64,000 nt of DNA from Microbulbifer donghaiensis (GTDB lineage Bacteria > Pseudomonadota > Gammaproteobacteria > Pseudomonadales > Cellvibrionaceae), in the NCBI RefSeq assembly GCF_900129095.1, contig NZ_FQVA01000001.1, positions 558,001 to 622,000 on the forward strand, written 5' to 3'. Positions 7,753 through 16,426 of this stretch are shown here, piece after piece. How positions within the stretch are numbered: the stretch's first letter is position 1; each line of letters opens with the position of its first letter. The notes under the pieces are model-generated. The model did not search any database, was not told the DNA's origin, and was given only the letters and a program-made list of their open reading frames with translations. Made by a program: the position numbers and the translations under genes.

Positions 7753-9740
7753 TGTCGACACCCCCTACCCTACTGGTCGCCAACCGCGGCGAAATCGCCT
7801 GTCGCATCCTGCGCACTGCCCGTGCCGAGGGCTACCGCACCGTCGCAATTTACAGCGAAGCCGATCGCCAGGCGCCGCATGTCCGCAACGCCGACAGCGC
7901 CGTTGCCATCGGCGGCAACACACCCGCCGAATCCTATTTGGATATCGACAAGATAATCGCCGCGGCGAAGCGCAGCGGCGCCACGGCAGTTCACCCCGGT
8001 TACGGTTTCCTCGCCGAAAATGCCGACTTCGCTCGCGCCTGTGCGGAGAACGGACTGCAATTTATCGGACCGTCAGCCGACGTCATCGAGCTGATGGGCA
8101 ACAAGCGCAAGGCCAAGGATTTTGTCGCCGGTGCCGGCGTGCCCTGTATCCCGGGGTTTCAGGGGACTCAGGACGATGAGCGGTTGACCGAAGCGGCCGA
8201 TAATATCGGCTATCCGCTAATGATCAAGGCGGCTGCCGGTGGCGGCGGGCGCGGAATGCGCCTCGTACACGACACCGGCAATCTGGCCGCGCAGCTGCGC
8301 TCGGCGCGCAGCGAGGCCCTGAGTGCCTTCGGCAGCGACGAAATCATTCTGGAGAAGGCGCTGCTCGGCGCGCGGCACATCGAAATTCAGGTCTTCGCCG
8401 ACAGTCACGGCAATGTCATCCACCTCGGTGAGCGCGACTGCTCCATTCAGCGCCGCCACCAGAAGATTGTCGAAGAATCACCCTCGCCCGCCGTCGGCCC
8501 AGAGCTGCGCCGCAAGATGGGCAGCGCCGCCGTCGCCGCGGCGAAGGCGTGTGGCTATGAAGGCGCGGGCACGGTGGAATTCCTGCTGGATAACGACGGC
8601 GAGTTCTATTTTCTCGAAATGAATACTCGCTTGCAGGTAGAGCACCCGGTCACCGAAATGGTAACGGGCTTCGACCTGGTCGCCTGGCAGCTGGCCGTAG
8701 CGCGCGGCGAATTACTGCCGGTTTCACAGGAACAGGTGCTACAGCGCGGCCACGCCATCGAGGTGCGCCTCTACGCCGAAGACCCGAACAACCAGTTTCT
8801 CCCGCAAACCGGGCGCATTCACCACTGGCAACCACCGCGTGGCGAAGGTATTCGCATTGACCATGCGCTGGCATCCGACATCGAGATATCCCCCTATTAT
8901 GACCCGATGCTGGGCAAGCTGATTGCATGGGGAAATGACCGCGAAGAAGCGCGCCGCAGACTGTCGAATGCCCTAAGCGGGCTGCAGCTGATCGGCCCGA
9001 AAAATAACATCCATTTTCTCAGCCAACTGCTGCAGCAAGCGGATTTTGTCGCCGGCCGCGCGGACACCACGTTTCTGGAAAAGTCGTTCTGCCACGCTGC
9101 TGCACCGGATCCCACCGCCAACGTCGTGGCAATAGCGACCGCACTTTTTCACGAGGGGAAGCTGTCCGCACATGACCGCCGCAGCAGTCGAGCCAACTGG
9201 CGCAGCGGCGACAACAGCCTGCCGATCCACTATCACCTGCAGTGCGAATCCCTGGAGTATGATTGCCAGCTTTACTGTCTCGGCGGGCATCGTTACCGAA
9301 TCAGCGTAAACGACACGGCAAGCGATATCGAAATCCTGCAACGGAGTGATCACTCTGCACGGTTGCTGGTCGACGGCATAGAACACGACCAGACCTGCCT
9401 GCAGATCGACGATGCGCAGTACCTGCTGCGCGGCGGTCGCCAGTGGCAGTTTGTCGATATCACCTACGCACCGGCGCGGACAGTTCAGGGACAGGGCAGC
9501 GGCAGGATCACCGCACCGATGGATGGCTGTATCGTCGACATCTGTGTGCACGCGAATCAGGCTGTCAGCCGCGGCGAAACCATCGCCGTTATGGAGGCCA
9601 TGAAAATGGAGCACCCGCTGAAGGCTGATCGCGACGGCACCGTCGTCAAGCTTGCAGCAACGGCCGGCGAACAGGTCCGCAGCGGCCAGTTGCTGGTGCA
9701 GATTGAAGCGGTAGGGATAACAACAGACGCCACGTCCTAG
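7752..9740 (+). CDS. Acyl-CoA carboxylase alpha subunit (biotin carboxylase plus biotin carrier)
   Basis: 662 residues. The biotin carboxylase domain runs from LLVANRGEIA (7-16) through the glycine-rich ATP loop GGGGRGM (163-169) and EMNTRLQVEHPVTE (near 290-300). A middle linking region follows, then a biotinyl domain with EAMKMEH; the lysine near 618 should be biotinylated. It carboxylates its own biotin using ATP and bicarbonate and passes CO2 to the beta subunit at 4109. The ATG at 7752 overlaps the hydratase stop (TGATG). A GTG four codons upstream is possible, but the overlap matches the pattern elsewhere in this operon. The length and single-chain layout agree with MCC/GCC alpha subunits. 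Confidence 0.93.
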   Translation: MSTPPTLLVANRGEIACRILRTARAEGYRTVAIYSEADRQAPHVRNADSAVAIGGNTPAESYLDIDKIIAAAKRSGATAVHPGYGFLAENADFARACAENGLQFIGPSADVIELMGNKRKAKDFVAGAGVPCIPGFQGTQDDERLTEAADNIGYPLMIKAAAGGGGRGMRLVHDTGNLAAQLRSARSEALSAFGSDEIILEKALLGARHIEIQVFADSHGNVIHLGERDCSIQRRHQKIVEESPSPAVGPELRRKMGSAAVAAAKACGYEGAGTVEFLLDNDGEFYFLEMNTRLQVEHPVTEMVTGFDLVAWQLAVARGELLPVSQEQVLQRGHAIEVRLYAEDPNNQFLPQTGRIHHWQPPRGEGIRIDHALASDIEISPYYDPMLGKLIAWGNDREEARRRLSNALSGLQLIGPKNNIHFLSQLLQQADFVAGRADTTFLEKSFCHAAAPDPTANVVAIATALFHEGKLSAHDRRSSRANWRSGDNSLPIHYHLQCESLEYDCQLYCLGGHRYRISVNDTASDIEILQRSDHSARLLVDGIEHDQTCLQIDDAQYLLRGGRQWQFVDITYAPARTVQGQGSGRITAPMDGCIVDICVHANQAVSRGETIAVMEAMKMEHPLKADRDGTVVKLAATAGEQVRSGQLLVQIEAVGITTDATS

Positions 9741-9751
9741 AGGATCACGCA

Positions 9752-10915
9752 GTGTACGATATCGATGCCACCCGCCCCGCCAGTCCTTTTTACAATGACA
9801 GCCACCGGCAGTGGCGCGAACAGCTGCGCCGCTTTGTCGACCGGGAAATCATGCCCTTTGCCAACGCCTGGGACGAAGCCGGCGCGCTGCCGGCAGACCT
9901 GTGGCATAAGGCTGCCGGTGTCGGGCTGTTACAGATGGGCTATCCGGAAAACTACGGTGGGATTGAAGCGGACTGCTTCCACACCATCGTCGCCGCCGAG
10001 GAGCTGGCGCGCTGCGGTGCCGGTGGCCTCTATGCCAGCCTGATGGTCCACGGTATCGCCCTGCCGCCGCTGGTGCACTATGGCAGCGAAGCACTGAAAG
10101 ACCGGGCTATTCCGCCGGTCCTCAGGGGCGAAAAGCATATTTCCCTGGCCGTCACCGAGCCTGGTGCCGGTTCCGATGTCGCCAACATTCAGTGTCGTGC
10201 GCTACGAGATGGCGACGATTATATTGTCAGCGGAGAAAAGACATTCATCACCGGCGGCATGCGCGCCGACTGGTTTACGACTGCCGTCAGGACAGGCGGT
10301 GAAGGGGTCGGCGGTATCTCGCTGCTGCTGATTCCTGCCGACGCTGCGGGCGTGAGCCGACACCAGCTGGATAGGAAACAGGGCTGGTGGTGCTCGGATA
10401 CCGCGAGCATCTTCTTTGACCAGGTCCGGGTACCGGCGACAAATCTGATCGGCGACGAAAACCAGGGATTCCTGCCAATCGTCCACAATTTCAATCGGGA
10501 GCGCCTGGGCATTGCCGCCTCCTGCGTCGAGTACAGCCGCGTATGCCTGCACGAGGCTGTCGAATGGGCACAGCAGCGCGAGACGTTTGGCAAGCGGCTG
10601 GCAAACCACCAGGTGATTCGCCACAAATTTGCCCAGATGTTGCAGCGAATCAACGCCGCCCAATGCTACCTGGACATGTGCGCCTGGGCGGAGGAACAGG
10701 GCCAGCTGAAAATCGCCGACGTGGCGCTACTCAAGGTACAGGCTACCGAAACCCTGGAATTCTGTGCCCGCGAAGCGATGCAGGTCATCGGCGGCGCCAG
10801 CTATATACGCGGCGGGCGCGCGGAGCGGATTTACCGGGAAGTCAGGGTCAATGCCATCGGCGGCGGTTCCGAGGAAATACTGCGAGACCTGGCATCGCGA
10901 CAGATGGGCATTTAA
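9752..10915 (+). CDS. Second acyl-CoA dehydrogenase of the operon
   Basis: 387 residues, last gene of the operon. It uses a GTG start with AGAGGA eight bases upstream, 11 bp after the carboxylase alpha stop. TEPGAGSD (about 135-142) marks the FAD/substrate site. As in the first dehydrogenase, the C-terminal YEGT motif is replaced (AIGGGSEEI), while helix G carries NRERL with a Glu near 250, the isovaleryl-CoA dehydrogenase arrangement. It is clearly diverged from the protein at 5770, so the pathway probably needs two different dehydrogenation steps, for example at successive chain lengths. It converges on the symporter gene, with 61 bp between the stop codons. Confidence 0.9.
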   Translation: MYDIDATRPASPFYNDSHRQWREQLRRFVDREIMPFANAWDEAGALPADLWHKAAGVGLLQMGYPENYGGIEADCFHTIVAAEELARCGAGGLYASLMVHGIALPPLVHYGSEALKDRAIPPVLRGEKHISLAVTEPGAGSDVANIQCRALRDGDDYIVSGEKTFITGGMRADWFTTAVRTGGEGVGGISLLLIPADAAGVSRHQLDRKQGWWCSDTASIFFDQVRVPATNLIGDENQGFLPIVHNFNRERLGIAASCVEYSRVCLHEAVEWAQQRETFGKRLANHQVIRHKFAQMLQRINAAQCYLDMCAWAEEQGQLKIADVALLKVQATETLEFCAREAMQVIGGASYIRGGRAERIYREVRVNAIGGGSEEILRDLASRQMGI

Positions 10916-10976
10916 TTTCAGCGCTGCCGCCAGCGGGAAACTGTCGCCCCCGCACTATCGTCAGAGGACGTCGTCG

Positions 10977-12455
10977 TCAGCGGGCATCGCCGTCCCAAAC
11001 ATCGTGTTCCACGCCCTTGATATCGTACTTGCGCGCATCGAACACCGGTTCGTCGATACCCTTTGCCCGCTGCTCCTCATAGTCCCCCAATACCTTGAAA
11101 GCCACGCCGGATAACAACAGGATCGCCAGCAGGTTGGCGGTGGCCATAAAGCCCATGGACATATCGGCCATATTCCACAGCAGGGCGAAGTTATCCGAGC
11201 TGCCACTGTAAGCCACCCATGCACCAAACAAAATGAACAGGATATAGAGCGCGCGGTAGCAGAAAATCGAAAGACGCGTATGCCACAGATAGAAGATGTT
11301 GGTCTCCGCGTAGTAGTAGTTGGCGATAATCGAGGTGAAGGCAAAAAACAACAGCGCGATCGCGATAAAGCCTCCACCCCAGGCACCCAGCTCGCTGGCC
11401 AGGGCGTCCTGCGTCAGGGTCACACCTTCGATGTTGCCCACCATATGCACATCGGCCAGCAGGATTATTGCCGCCGTCGCCGTGCAGATCAGGATGGTAT
11501 CGAGAAACACCGAGGCCATCTGCACATAGCCCTGCACCACCGGGTGCTTTACATCGGCCGCCGCCCCGACGTTCGGCGAAGAGCCCATACCGGCCTCATT
11601 GGAGAACAGACCGCGCTTGATACCATTGGCTACCACGGCACCGAACGCCCCCGCCCCGGCCTCTTCATAGCCAAACGCGTTGCCGAAAATTTCCGCAAAG
11701 ACCTTTGGCAATTCACCGAGGTTCATCAGAACCACCACAAAGGCAACACCGAGATAGGCCAGCGCCATAAAAGGCACGACAATACCCGCGAAGCGGCCTA
11801 TCGAGTGGATACCGCCAAACACAATGATCGCCGCCAGCAACGCCACCACGACGCCGACCAACAGCGGGTTGATACCCCAGGCACCGTGAATGGCCGCGGC
11901 CATTGCATTGGACTGCACGGCGTTGAAAAAGAACCCGAAGCAGACGATCAGAAATACGGAAAACAGCACCGACAGCCACTTCCACTGCTTGCCGAGCCCC
12001 TTTTCGATGTAATAGGCGGGGCCCCCTCGAAACGTGCCATGCTGCTCGCCCCTTTCCTTGAAGGTCTGCGCCAGGGTGTTCTCGATAAAGCTGGTGGCCA
12101 TCCCCACCCAGGCAACCATCCACATCCAGAAAACCGCACCGGGCCCGCCCGCGGTAATCGCCACCGCCACGCCGGCAATATTGCCGGTGCCCACGCGAGC
12201 CGCGGCGCTGGTGGCAAAGGCCTGAAAGGCGGACACCGAATCGTAGTGCTCCTTGTGAAAGCTTCGCTTCATCACCGTGAGCATATGACCGAAATGCCGA
12301 AACTGAATAAAGCGGCTGTGCCAGGAAAAATAGAGCCCTGCCGGCAACAACCCGGCAATCAATATGCCGAGCCACCAGATGCCGCCCAAGCCACCCCAGG
12401 TAATGGAGTTGCCCCAGCCGATAAACGTGGCGAGGGTGTCGAGAAAGCCTTGCAT
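10977..12455 (-). CDS. Sodium:alanine/glycine symporter (AGCS family)
   Basis: 492 residues, strongly hydrophobic, with about 10-11 membrane spans. Family hallmarks include AARVGTGNIAGVAVAITAGGPGAVFWMW in the first third and GLFSNEAGMGSSPNVGAAA in the middle. It imports a small neutral amino acid, usually alanine or glycine, with Na+. I chose the ATG at 12455 because GGGAG lies upstream and a membrane protein start follows; a 41-residue upstream extension is possible but lacks family character. It lies 149 bp downstream of the BKACE gene on the same strand and may be co-transcribed and co-controlled with it. The C-terminal 35 residues are polar. Confidence 0.93.
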   Translation of the reverse strand: MQGFLDTLATFIGWGNSITWGGLGGIWWLGILIAGLLPAGLYFSWHSRFIQFRHFGHMLTVMKRSFHKEHYDSVSAFQAFATSAAARVGTGNIAGVAVAITAGGPGAVFWMWMVAWVGMATSFIENTLAQTFKERGEQHGTFRGGPAYYIEKGLGKQWKWLSVLFSVFLIVCFGFFFNAVQSNAMAAAIHGAWGINPLLVGVVVALLAAIIVFGGIHSIGRFAGIVVPFMALAYLGVAFVVVLMNLGELPKVFAEIFGNAFGYEEAGAGAFGAVVANGIKRGLFSNEAGMGSSPNVGAAADVKHPVVQGYVQMASVFLDTILICTATAAIILLADVHMVGNIEGVTLTQDALASELGAWGGGFIAIALLFFAFTSIIANYYYAETNIFYLWHTRLSIFCYRALYILFILFGAWVAYSGSSDNFALLWNMADMSMGFMATANLLAILLLSGVAFKVLGDYEEQRAKGIDEPVFDARKYDIKGVEHDVWDGDAR

Positions 12456-12604
12456 CGCATGCTCCCGGGCAGGATTACACCGCAAACTGCGCACCTGGCG
12501 CAGAAAATCACGCTCCGTATAAAGACTAGTCGAGAACCGGGAAAAGGAATGAAATAGGCGTGGACCAGCGGTCGGCAAAACGCGACCGCCGGCAAACCAG
12601 AAGA

Positions 12605-13459
12605 CTAAAGGAAGATTTCACGGGCCCGCTGCGGAGACACCACCTTGCGGCCGCATTCCTCGGCGACACTGACCAGTGCCTCGATCAACTGCCCGTTGCC
12701 ACTGGCACGCTCGCCGCCGGGAAGATAGAAAGTGTCCTCCACACCGCTGCGCAGATGGCCACCCAGTTCCGCGGTCCTGCGGTGCACCGGCCATATCTCC
12801 TCGCGGCCGATCACGGTGCTCTGCCACAGGGCGCCGGCCTTCATATATTTCGGCAGCAGCTGCAGTAATTCCACATCGGCCGGCATACCGGAAGCCACAC
12901 CCATCACCAGGTTGTAGTTGGGCTGCTCCACCATGCCCACTTCGCTGAACATACCCACCGAGCGCACTATACCCAGATCGAAACACTCGAATTCCGGCCG
13001 GGTACCGGTTTCGCGACAGACCGCCAGCAGCTCTTCCACCTTTTCCACCGGATTCTCGAACAGCAGCGGCGGCCAGGCCCAGGTACCGTTGGAGCGCACC
13101 TTGAGGTAATTCAGGCTGCCGGCGTTACAGGCGGCGATTTCCGGGCGACCTGCGCGAATGCAGTCGAGTGCACCCTGTTGATCGCGGCCGATGGTGCCGG
13201 TGGTGAAATTCAGAATGACATCGGGGCAGGCCGCGCGAATTGCATCCGCGATTGCCAGCGCCACCTGCGGATCCCAGCTGGGCAGGTAGCCCTTGCCCGG
13301 CTCCTGGGCACGGAAATGCACGTGCATGACCGAGGCACCGGCGTCATACGCCTCCCGTGCTGACTGTGCCATCTGCTCCGGCGTTACCGGTACCGGATGT
13401 TGCTCCGGGTTGGTCAGTACCCCCGTCAGGGCACAAGTGATCACCACTTCATCCGACAT
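12605..13459 (-). CDS. Beta-keto acid cleavage enzyme (BKACE, DUF849 family)
   Basis: 284 residues. The metal-binding HVHFR motif is at 46-50 and a further likely ligand, Glu241, lies in GGHLRSGVED. These are hallmarks of the 3-keto-5-aminohexanoate cleavage family. Members condense a beta-keto acid with acetyl-CoA to give acetoacetate and a new acyl-CoA in the cytoplasm; substrates vary widely. The ATG at 13459 has AGGAGA upstream; a longer reading frame continues upstream through the repeat and operator region and is not coding in character. The upstream region carries the same 18-bp palindrome as the acyl-CoA operon, so it is probably part of the same TetR regulon. The specific keto acid is unknown. 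Confidence 0.93.
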   Translation of the reverse strand: MSDEVVITCALTGVLTNPEQHPVPVTPEQMAQSAREAYDAGASVMHVHFRAQEPGKGYLPSWDPQVALAIADAIRAACPDVILNFTTGTIGRDQQGALDCIRAGRPEIAACNAGSLNYLKVRSNGTWAWPPLLFENPVEKVEELLAVCRETGTRPEFECFDLGIVRSVGMFSEVGMVEQPNYNLVMGVASGMPADVELLQLLPKYMKAGALWQSTVIGREEIWPVHRRTAELGGHLRSGVEDTFYLPGGERASGNGQLIEALVSVAEECGRKVVSPQRAREIFL

Positions 13460-13500
13460 CGCAGGCTCTCCTGGCTTATCTTTATTCGTTGCATCGTGTC

Positions 13501-13532
13501 GTTCCGGCGTTCCGGCGTTCCGGCGTTCCGGC
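13501..13532. repeat. Four tandem copies of an 8-bp unit in the BKACE leader
   Basis: GTTCCGGC is repeated four times without error between the BKACE start codon (13459) and the TetR-type operator (13548-13565). Short perfect tandem repeats can change copy number by replication slippage. Here this would alter leader length or promoter spacing, not a reading frame. Confidence 0.9.
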
Positions 13533-13547
13533 GGACGCTCGACAAGC

Positions 13548-13565
13548 ACCAAGCGCTTGCTTGGT
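13548..13565. promoter_or_regulatory. Second copy of the TetR-type operator
   Basis: ACCAAGCGCTTGCTTGGT, identical in all 18 bases to the palindrome at 3074-3091. It lies 88 bp upstream of the BKACE start and 111 bp upstream of the divergent S9 peptidase start. No convincing -35/-10 pair is visible around it. Regulation of BKACE by the TetR protein at 2383-3030 is inferred from the identity. Confidence 0.7.
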
Positions 13566-13676
13566 TTTTGCAGCCTAGCACAGGCAGCGGCGCAGAAAAA
13601 GGCACCTTGTATCGCCCCCTGGGCCCCGGCAGAATGCGCCGCTAACCCACGGGAATCTAGTGAAGGAAGTGAATCC

Positions 13677-15626
13677 ATGAGTGAGTCCCCGGCCGACCAA
13701 ATTGCGCCCTACGGCAGCTGGAAATCCGCTATTCGGGCTGAACTGCTGGTAGAGGGCAGTGTACGACTGAGCGAAGCCAGCCTGGTGGATGGGTGCTGCT
13801 ACTGGCTGGAATCACGGCCGGCGGAAAAGGGCCGCTCGGTTCTAGTGCAGTTCTGCCCGCAGCGCGGCCGTCGCGATCTGCTCCCCGCCCCTCTCAGCAT
13901 TCGATCCAAAGCCCATGAATACGGCGGCGCCAGCTATCTCGTCTGTGGCAATAGTGTTTTCTTTGTGCTCGCCGAGGACCAGCGCATATACCGCATGGAT
14001 CTCGAAAAACTGGTGCCGGAAGCCATTACTGTCGAGGGTGATTTTCGCTATGCCGACCTCTTTGTGGACCGCGTGCGACAGCGATTGATTTGCGTTCAGG
14101 AAGATCACGCGGCGGCAGAAACCGGCGGTGAAGCACGAGCCCGCATTCTCTCGATCGACCTGCAAGCACCGCTGGACAGTAGCCCACAAATCCTGGCCGA
14201 GGGCGCCGATTTCTATTCGAATCCCAGCCTGAGCCCGAATAGCGGACGGCTCAGTTTTCTCCGCTGGCACCACCCAAACATGCCGTGGGATGCCACCGAA
14301 CTCTGCCTCGCAGAGCTGGATAAAGCGGGCACCGTACTGGCTACCACGGTAGTGGCCGGCGGCGACAACGAGTCCATTTTCCAGCCGCAGTGGTCACCGG
14401 AAGGCGAACTCTTCTATGTTTCCGACCGCAACAACTGGTGGAACATTTACCGGATGGGGCACGACGAGCCGTTGTGGGACAAACACGCCGAATTTGCCAC
14501 GCCGCAGTGGGTGTTCGGCATGTCCACATATGGGTTCCTGAATTCCGACGAGATGCTCTGTACCTTCACCGAGGAAGGGCGCTGGCACCTGGCCAGGATC
14601 GATATTCACAGCGGTGAGCACCGCGTTATCGAGCAACCCTTCAGTGATATAGAGAGCCTGCGCTGTGAGAGCCACCGGGCCGTCATGATCGCGGCCGGCG
14701 CCGATAGTTTTCCAGCAGTGGTCACCTACGACAACCACAGTGGCACACTGGAAATCATAGCCAGCAGCAACAGCAATCCACTGCCGGAAGCTGTCTTTTC
14801 CCTCGCGCAGGAGATCGAATTCCCCGCCGGCGAACGCCACGTCTACGGTTTTTACTACCCGCCGCACAATCCGCAATTCACGGCGCCGGCCGGTGAGAAG
14901 CCGCCGCTGATAGTCTTCAGTCACGGCGGCCCTACCGGGGCCACCTCTGCCGGCCTGAATCTCAAGATCCAATACTGGACCAGCCGCGGTTTTGCCATCC
15001 TCGACGTCAATTACTCCGGCAGCACCGGCTACGGGCGCGACTATCGCGAACGCCTTACTGACAGCTGGGGCATTACCGACGTGGAGGACGTCTGCGCCGG
15101 CGCCGAGTATCTGGTCGCCAAGGGGTTGGCAGATCCCGACCGACTGCTGATCAAGGGCGGTAGCGCCGGCGGCTACACGGTGCTGGCCGCCCTCACCTAT
15201 CACAATACCTTTAAGGCCGGCGCGAGCCATTACGGGATCGGCGACCTGACGACACTGGCGCGGGACACGCACAAATTTGAGTCCCGCTACCTGGACAAGC
15301 TCGTCGGCTCCTGGCCGGACTCCGAGCATATCTACCGGGCGCGGTCGCCGATCAATCACGTGGAGCAACTGGACTGCCCGGTGATATTCTTCCAGGGACT
15401 GGAGGACAAGGTGGTGCCGCCGAATCAGGCGCAGACCATGGTCGATGCGCTCAAGCGTCGCGGCATTCCCGTGGCCTACATTACCTTTGCAAATGAGGGC
15501 CACGGCTTCCGCAGCGGCGACAGCATCAAGCTGGCGCTGGAAGGCGAACTGGAATTCTACAGCCGCATTTTCAAATTCCCGCTGCCGGAGCCCGGACCGG
15601 GCATCACCATCGAGAACCTGGATTAA
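13677..15626 (+). CDS. S9-family serine peptidase (acylaminoacyl-/dipeptidyl-peptidase type)
   Basis: 649 residues. The N-terminal two thirds form a WD/propeller-like beta domain (PQWSPEG and SPNSGRLSF blades). The C-terminal alpha/beta hydrolase domain has the nucleophile in GGSAGGY (Ser about 496), Asp in GLEDKVVPP (about 577) and His in NEGHGF (about 609). No signal peptide is seen, so it is probably cytoplasmic and cleaves short or N-blocked peptides. The start is ATG 13677 with GAAGGAAG upstream. A reading frame extending further upstream overlaps the BKACE gene on the other strand and is rejected. greB follows after 18 bp, so the two are probably co-transcribed. Confidence 0.92.
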   Translation: MSESPADQIAPYGSWKSAIRAELLVEGSVRLSEASLVDGCCYWLESRPAEKGRSVLVQFCPQRGRRDLLPAPLSIRSKAHEYGGASYLVCGNSVFFVLAEDQRIYRMDLEKLVPEAITVEGDFRYADLFVDRVRQRLICVQEDHAAAETGGEARARILSIDLQAPLDSSPQILAEGADFYSNPSLSPNSGRLSFLRWHHPNMPWDATELCLAELDKAGTVLATTVVAGGDNESIFQPQWSPEGELFYVSDRNNWWNIYRMGHDEPLWDKHAEFATPQWVFGMSTYGFLNSDEMLCTFTEEGRWHLARIDIHSGEHRVIEQPFSDIESLRCESHRAVMIAAGADSFPAVVTYDNHSGTLEIIASSNSNPLPEAVFSLAQEIEFPAGERHVYGFYYPPHNPQFTAPAGEKPPLIVFSHGGPTGATSAGLNLKIQYWTSRGFAILDVNYSGSTGYGRDYRERLTDSWGITDVEDVCAGAEYLVAKGLADPDRLLIKGGSAGGYTVLAALTYHNTFKAGASHYGIGDLTTLARDTHKFESRYLDKLVGSWPDSEHIYRARSPINHVEQLDCPVIFFQGLEDKVVPPNQAQTMVDALKRRGIPVAYITFANEGHGFRSGDSIKLALEGELEFYSRIFKFPLPEPGPGITIENLD

Positions 15627-15644
15627 CAAGAAGAACGCATCAGT

Positions 15645-16145
15645 ATGGGCAGATGGAGACCACCGCGCCCGCGCGGTTCCCGCTATATTACCCCGGAGGG
15701 CGCGCAGCGCATGCGCACCGAGGTCAAGCACCTTTGGGAAGTGGAACGTCCGCGCGTCACCCAGGCCGTCAGCGACGCGGCCAAACTGGGAGATCGCTCA
15801 GAGAACGCCGATTACATCTACGGCAAAAAGCGCCTGCGCGAGATCGACAGCCGCGTGCGCTTCCTCACCAAGCGCCTGGAAGAAGTCACTGTGGTCGACC
15901 GTATTCCCGAGGACCGGGACAAAGTCTTTTTCGGGGCCTGGGTGACCCTCGAGGACGATGATGGCAAAACCCTGACCTATCGAATCGTCGGCCCCGACGA
16001 GTTCGACGTGAAAGCCGGCCTGATTTCCATGGACTCGCCCGTAGCCCGCGCCCTGCTCGGTCGCCGCCTCGATGACGAAGTGGAACTGCGGAGTGGCGAA
16101 GAATGGGTAACTTATTACCTGGTGGATATCCGCTACCAGGATTAG
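15645..16145 (+). CDS. greB: Transcription elongation factor GreB
   Basis: 166 residues. The N-terminal coiled coil contains the catalytic-loop acidic residues in LGDRSENADYIYGKKRLREID, followed by the C-terminal FKBP-like domain (VARALLGRRLDDEVEL). The R-G-S-R-Y-I-T-P-E-G start and the basic coiled-coil patch are GreB-like, not GreA-like. It inserts into the RNA polymerase secondary channel and stimulates transcript cleavage in backtracked complexes. It lies 18 bp after the S9 peptidase gene, an unusual but close pairing. The 281 bp downstream hold no gene I can support. Confidence 0.95.
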   Translation: MGRWRPPRPRGSRYITPEGAQRMRTEVKHLWEVERPRVTQAVSDAAKLGDRSENADYIYGKKRLREIDSRVRFLTKRLEEVTVVDRIPEDRDKVFFGAWVTLEDDDGKTLTYRIVGPDEFDVKAGLISMDSPVARALLGRRLDDEVELRSGEEWVTYYLVDIRYQD

Positions 16146-16426
16146 CAACCGCAATCGCGCAAATCCCAAGCAACGCCCGCGACAGCCGTTACGGGCGGAC
16201 AATCTTTCTCTTGCACTTCTGCCCGGGTCAATCGTCTGCATCGCGCATCAGGCGGGTCCTATCTTCATTTTTTAAGTTTTTTATAACAATATTGGCCAGC
16301 CAGGTATGTGCCCTTTATCCGCACATGGTCGATGATGTTTGTTGCCGGGCAACCAGTTACACGAAAATAACACCAATCTCCAAACTGGCGCACCGATAAG
16401 CGCCACCCGGACAAGGAGCAAACTGC

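Noticed and set aside
11280..12557. Open frame of 425 codons on the plus strand across the symporter gene
   Set aside because: It is antisense to a clear AGCS transporter and its translation is His/Gln/Arg-rich with no domain; typical of GC-rich shadow frames.
13293..13676. Upstream extension of the S9 peptidase reading frame
   Set aside because: It runs through the divergent promoter region, the tandem repeat and the BKACE gene, and shows no coding character.
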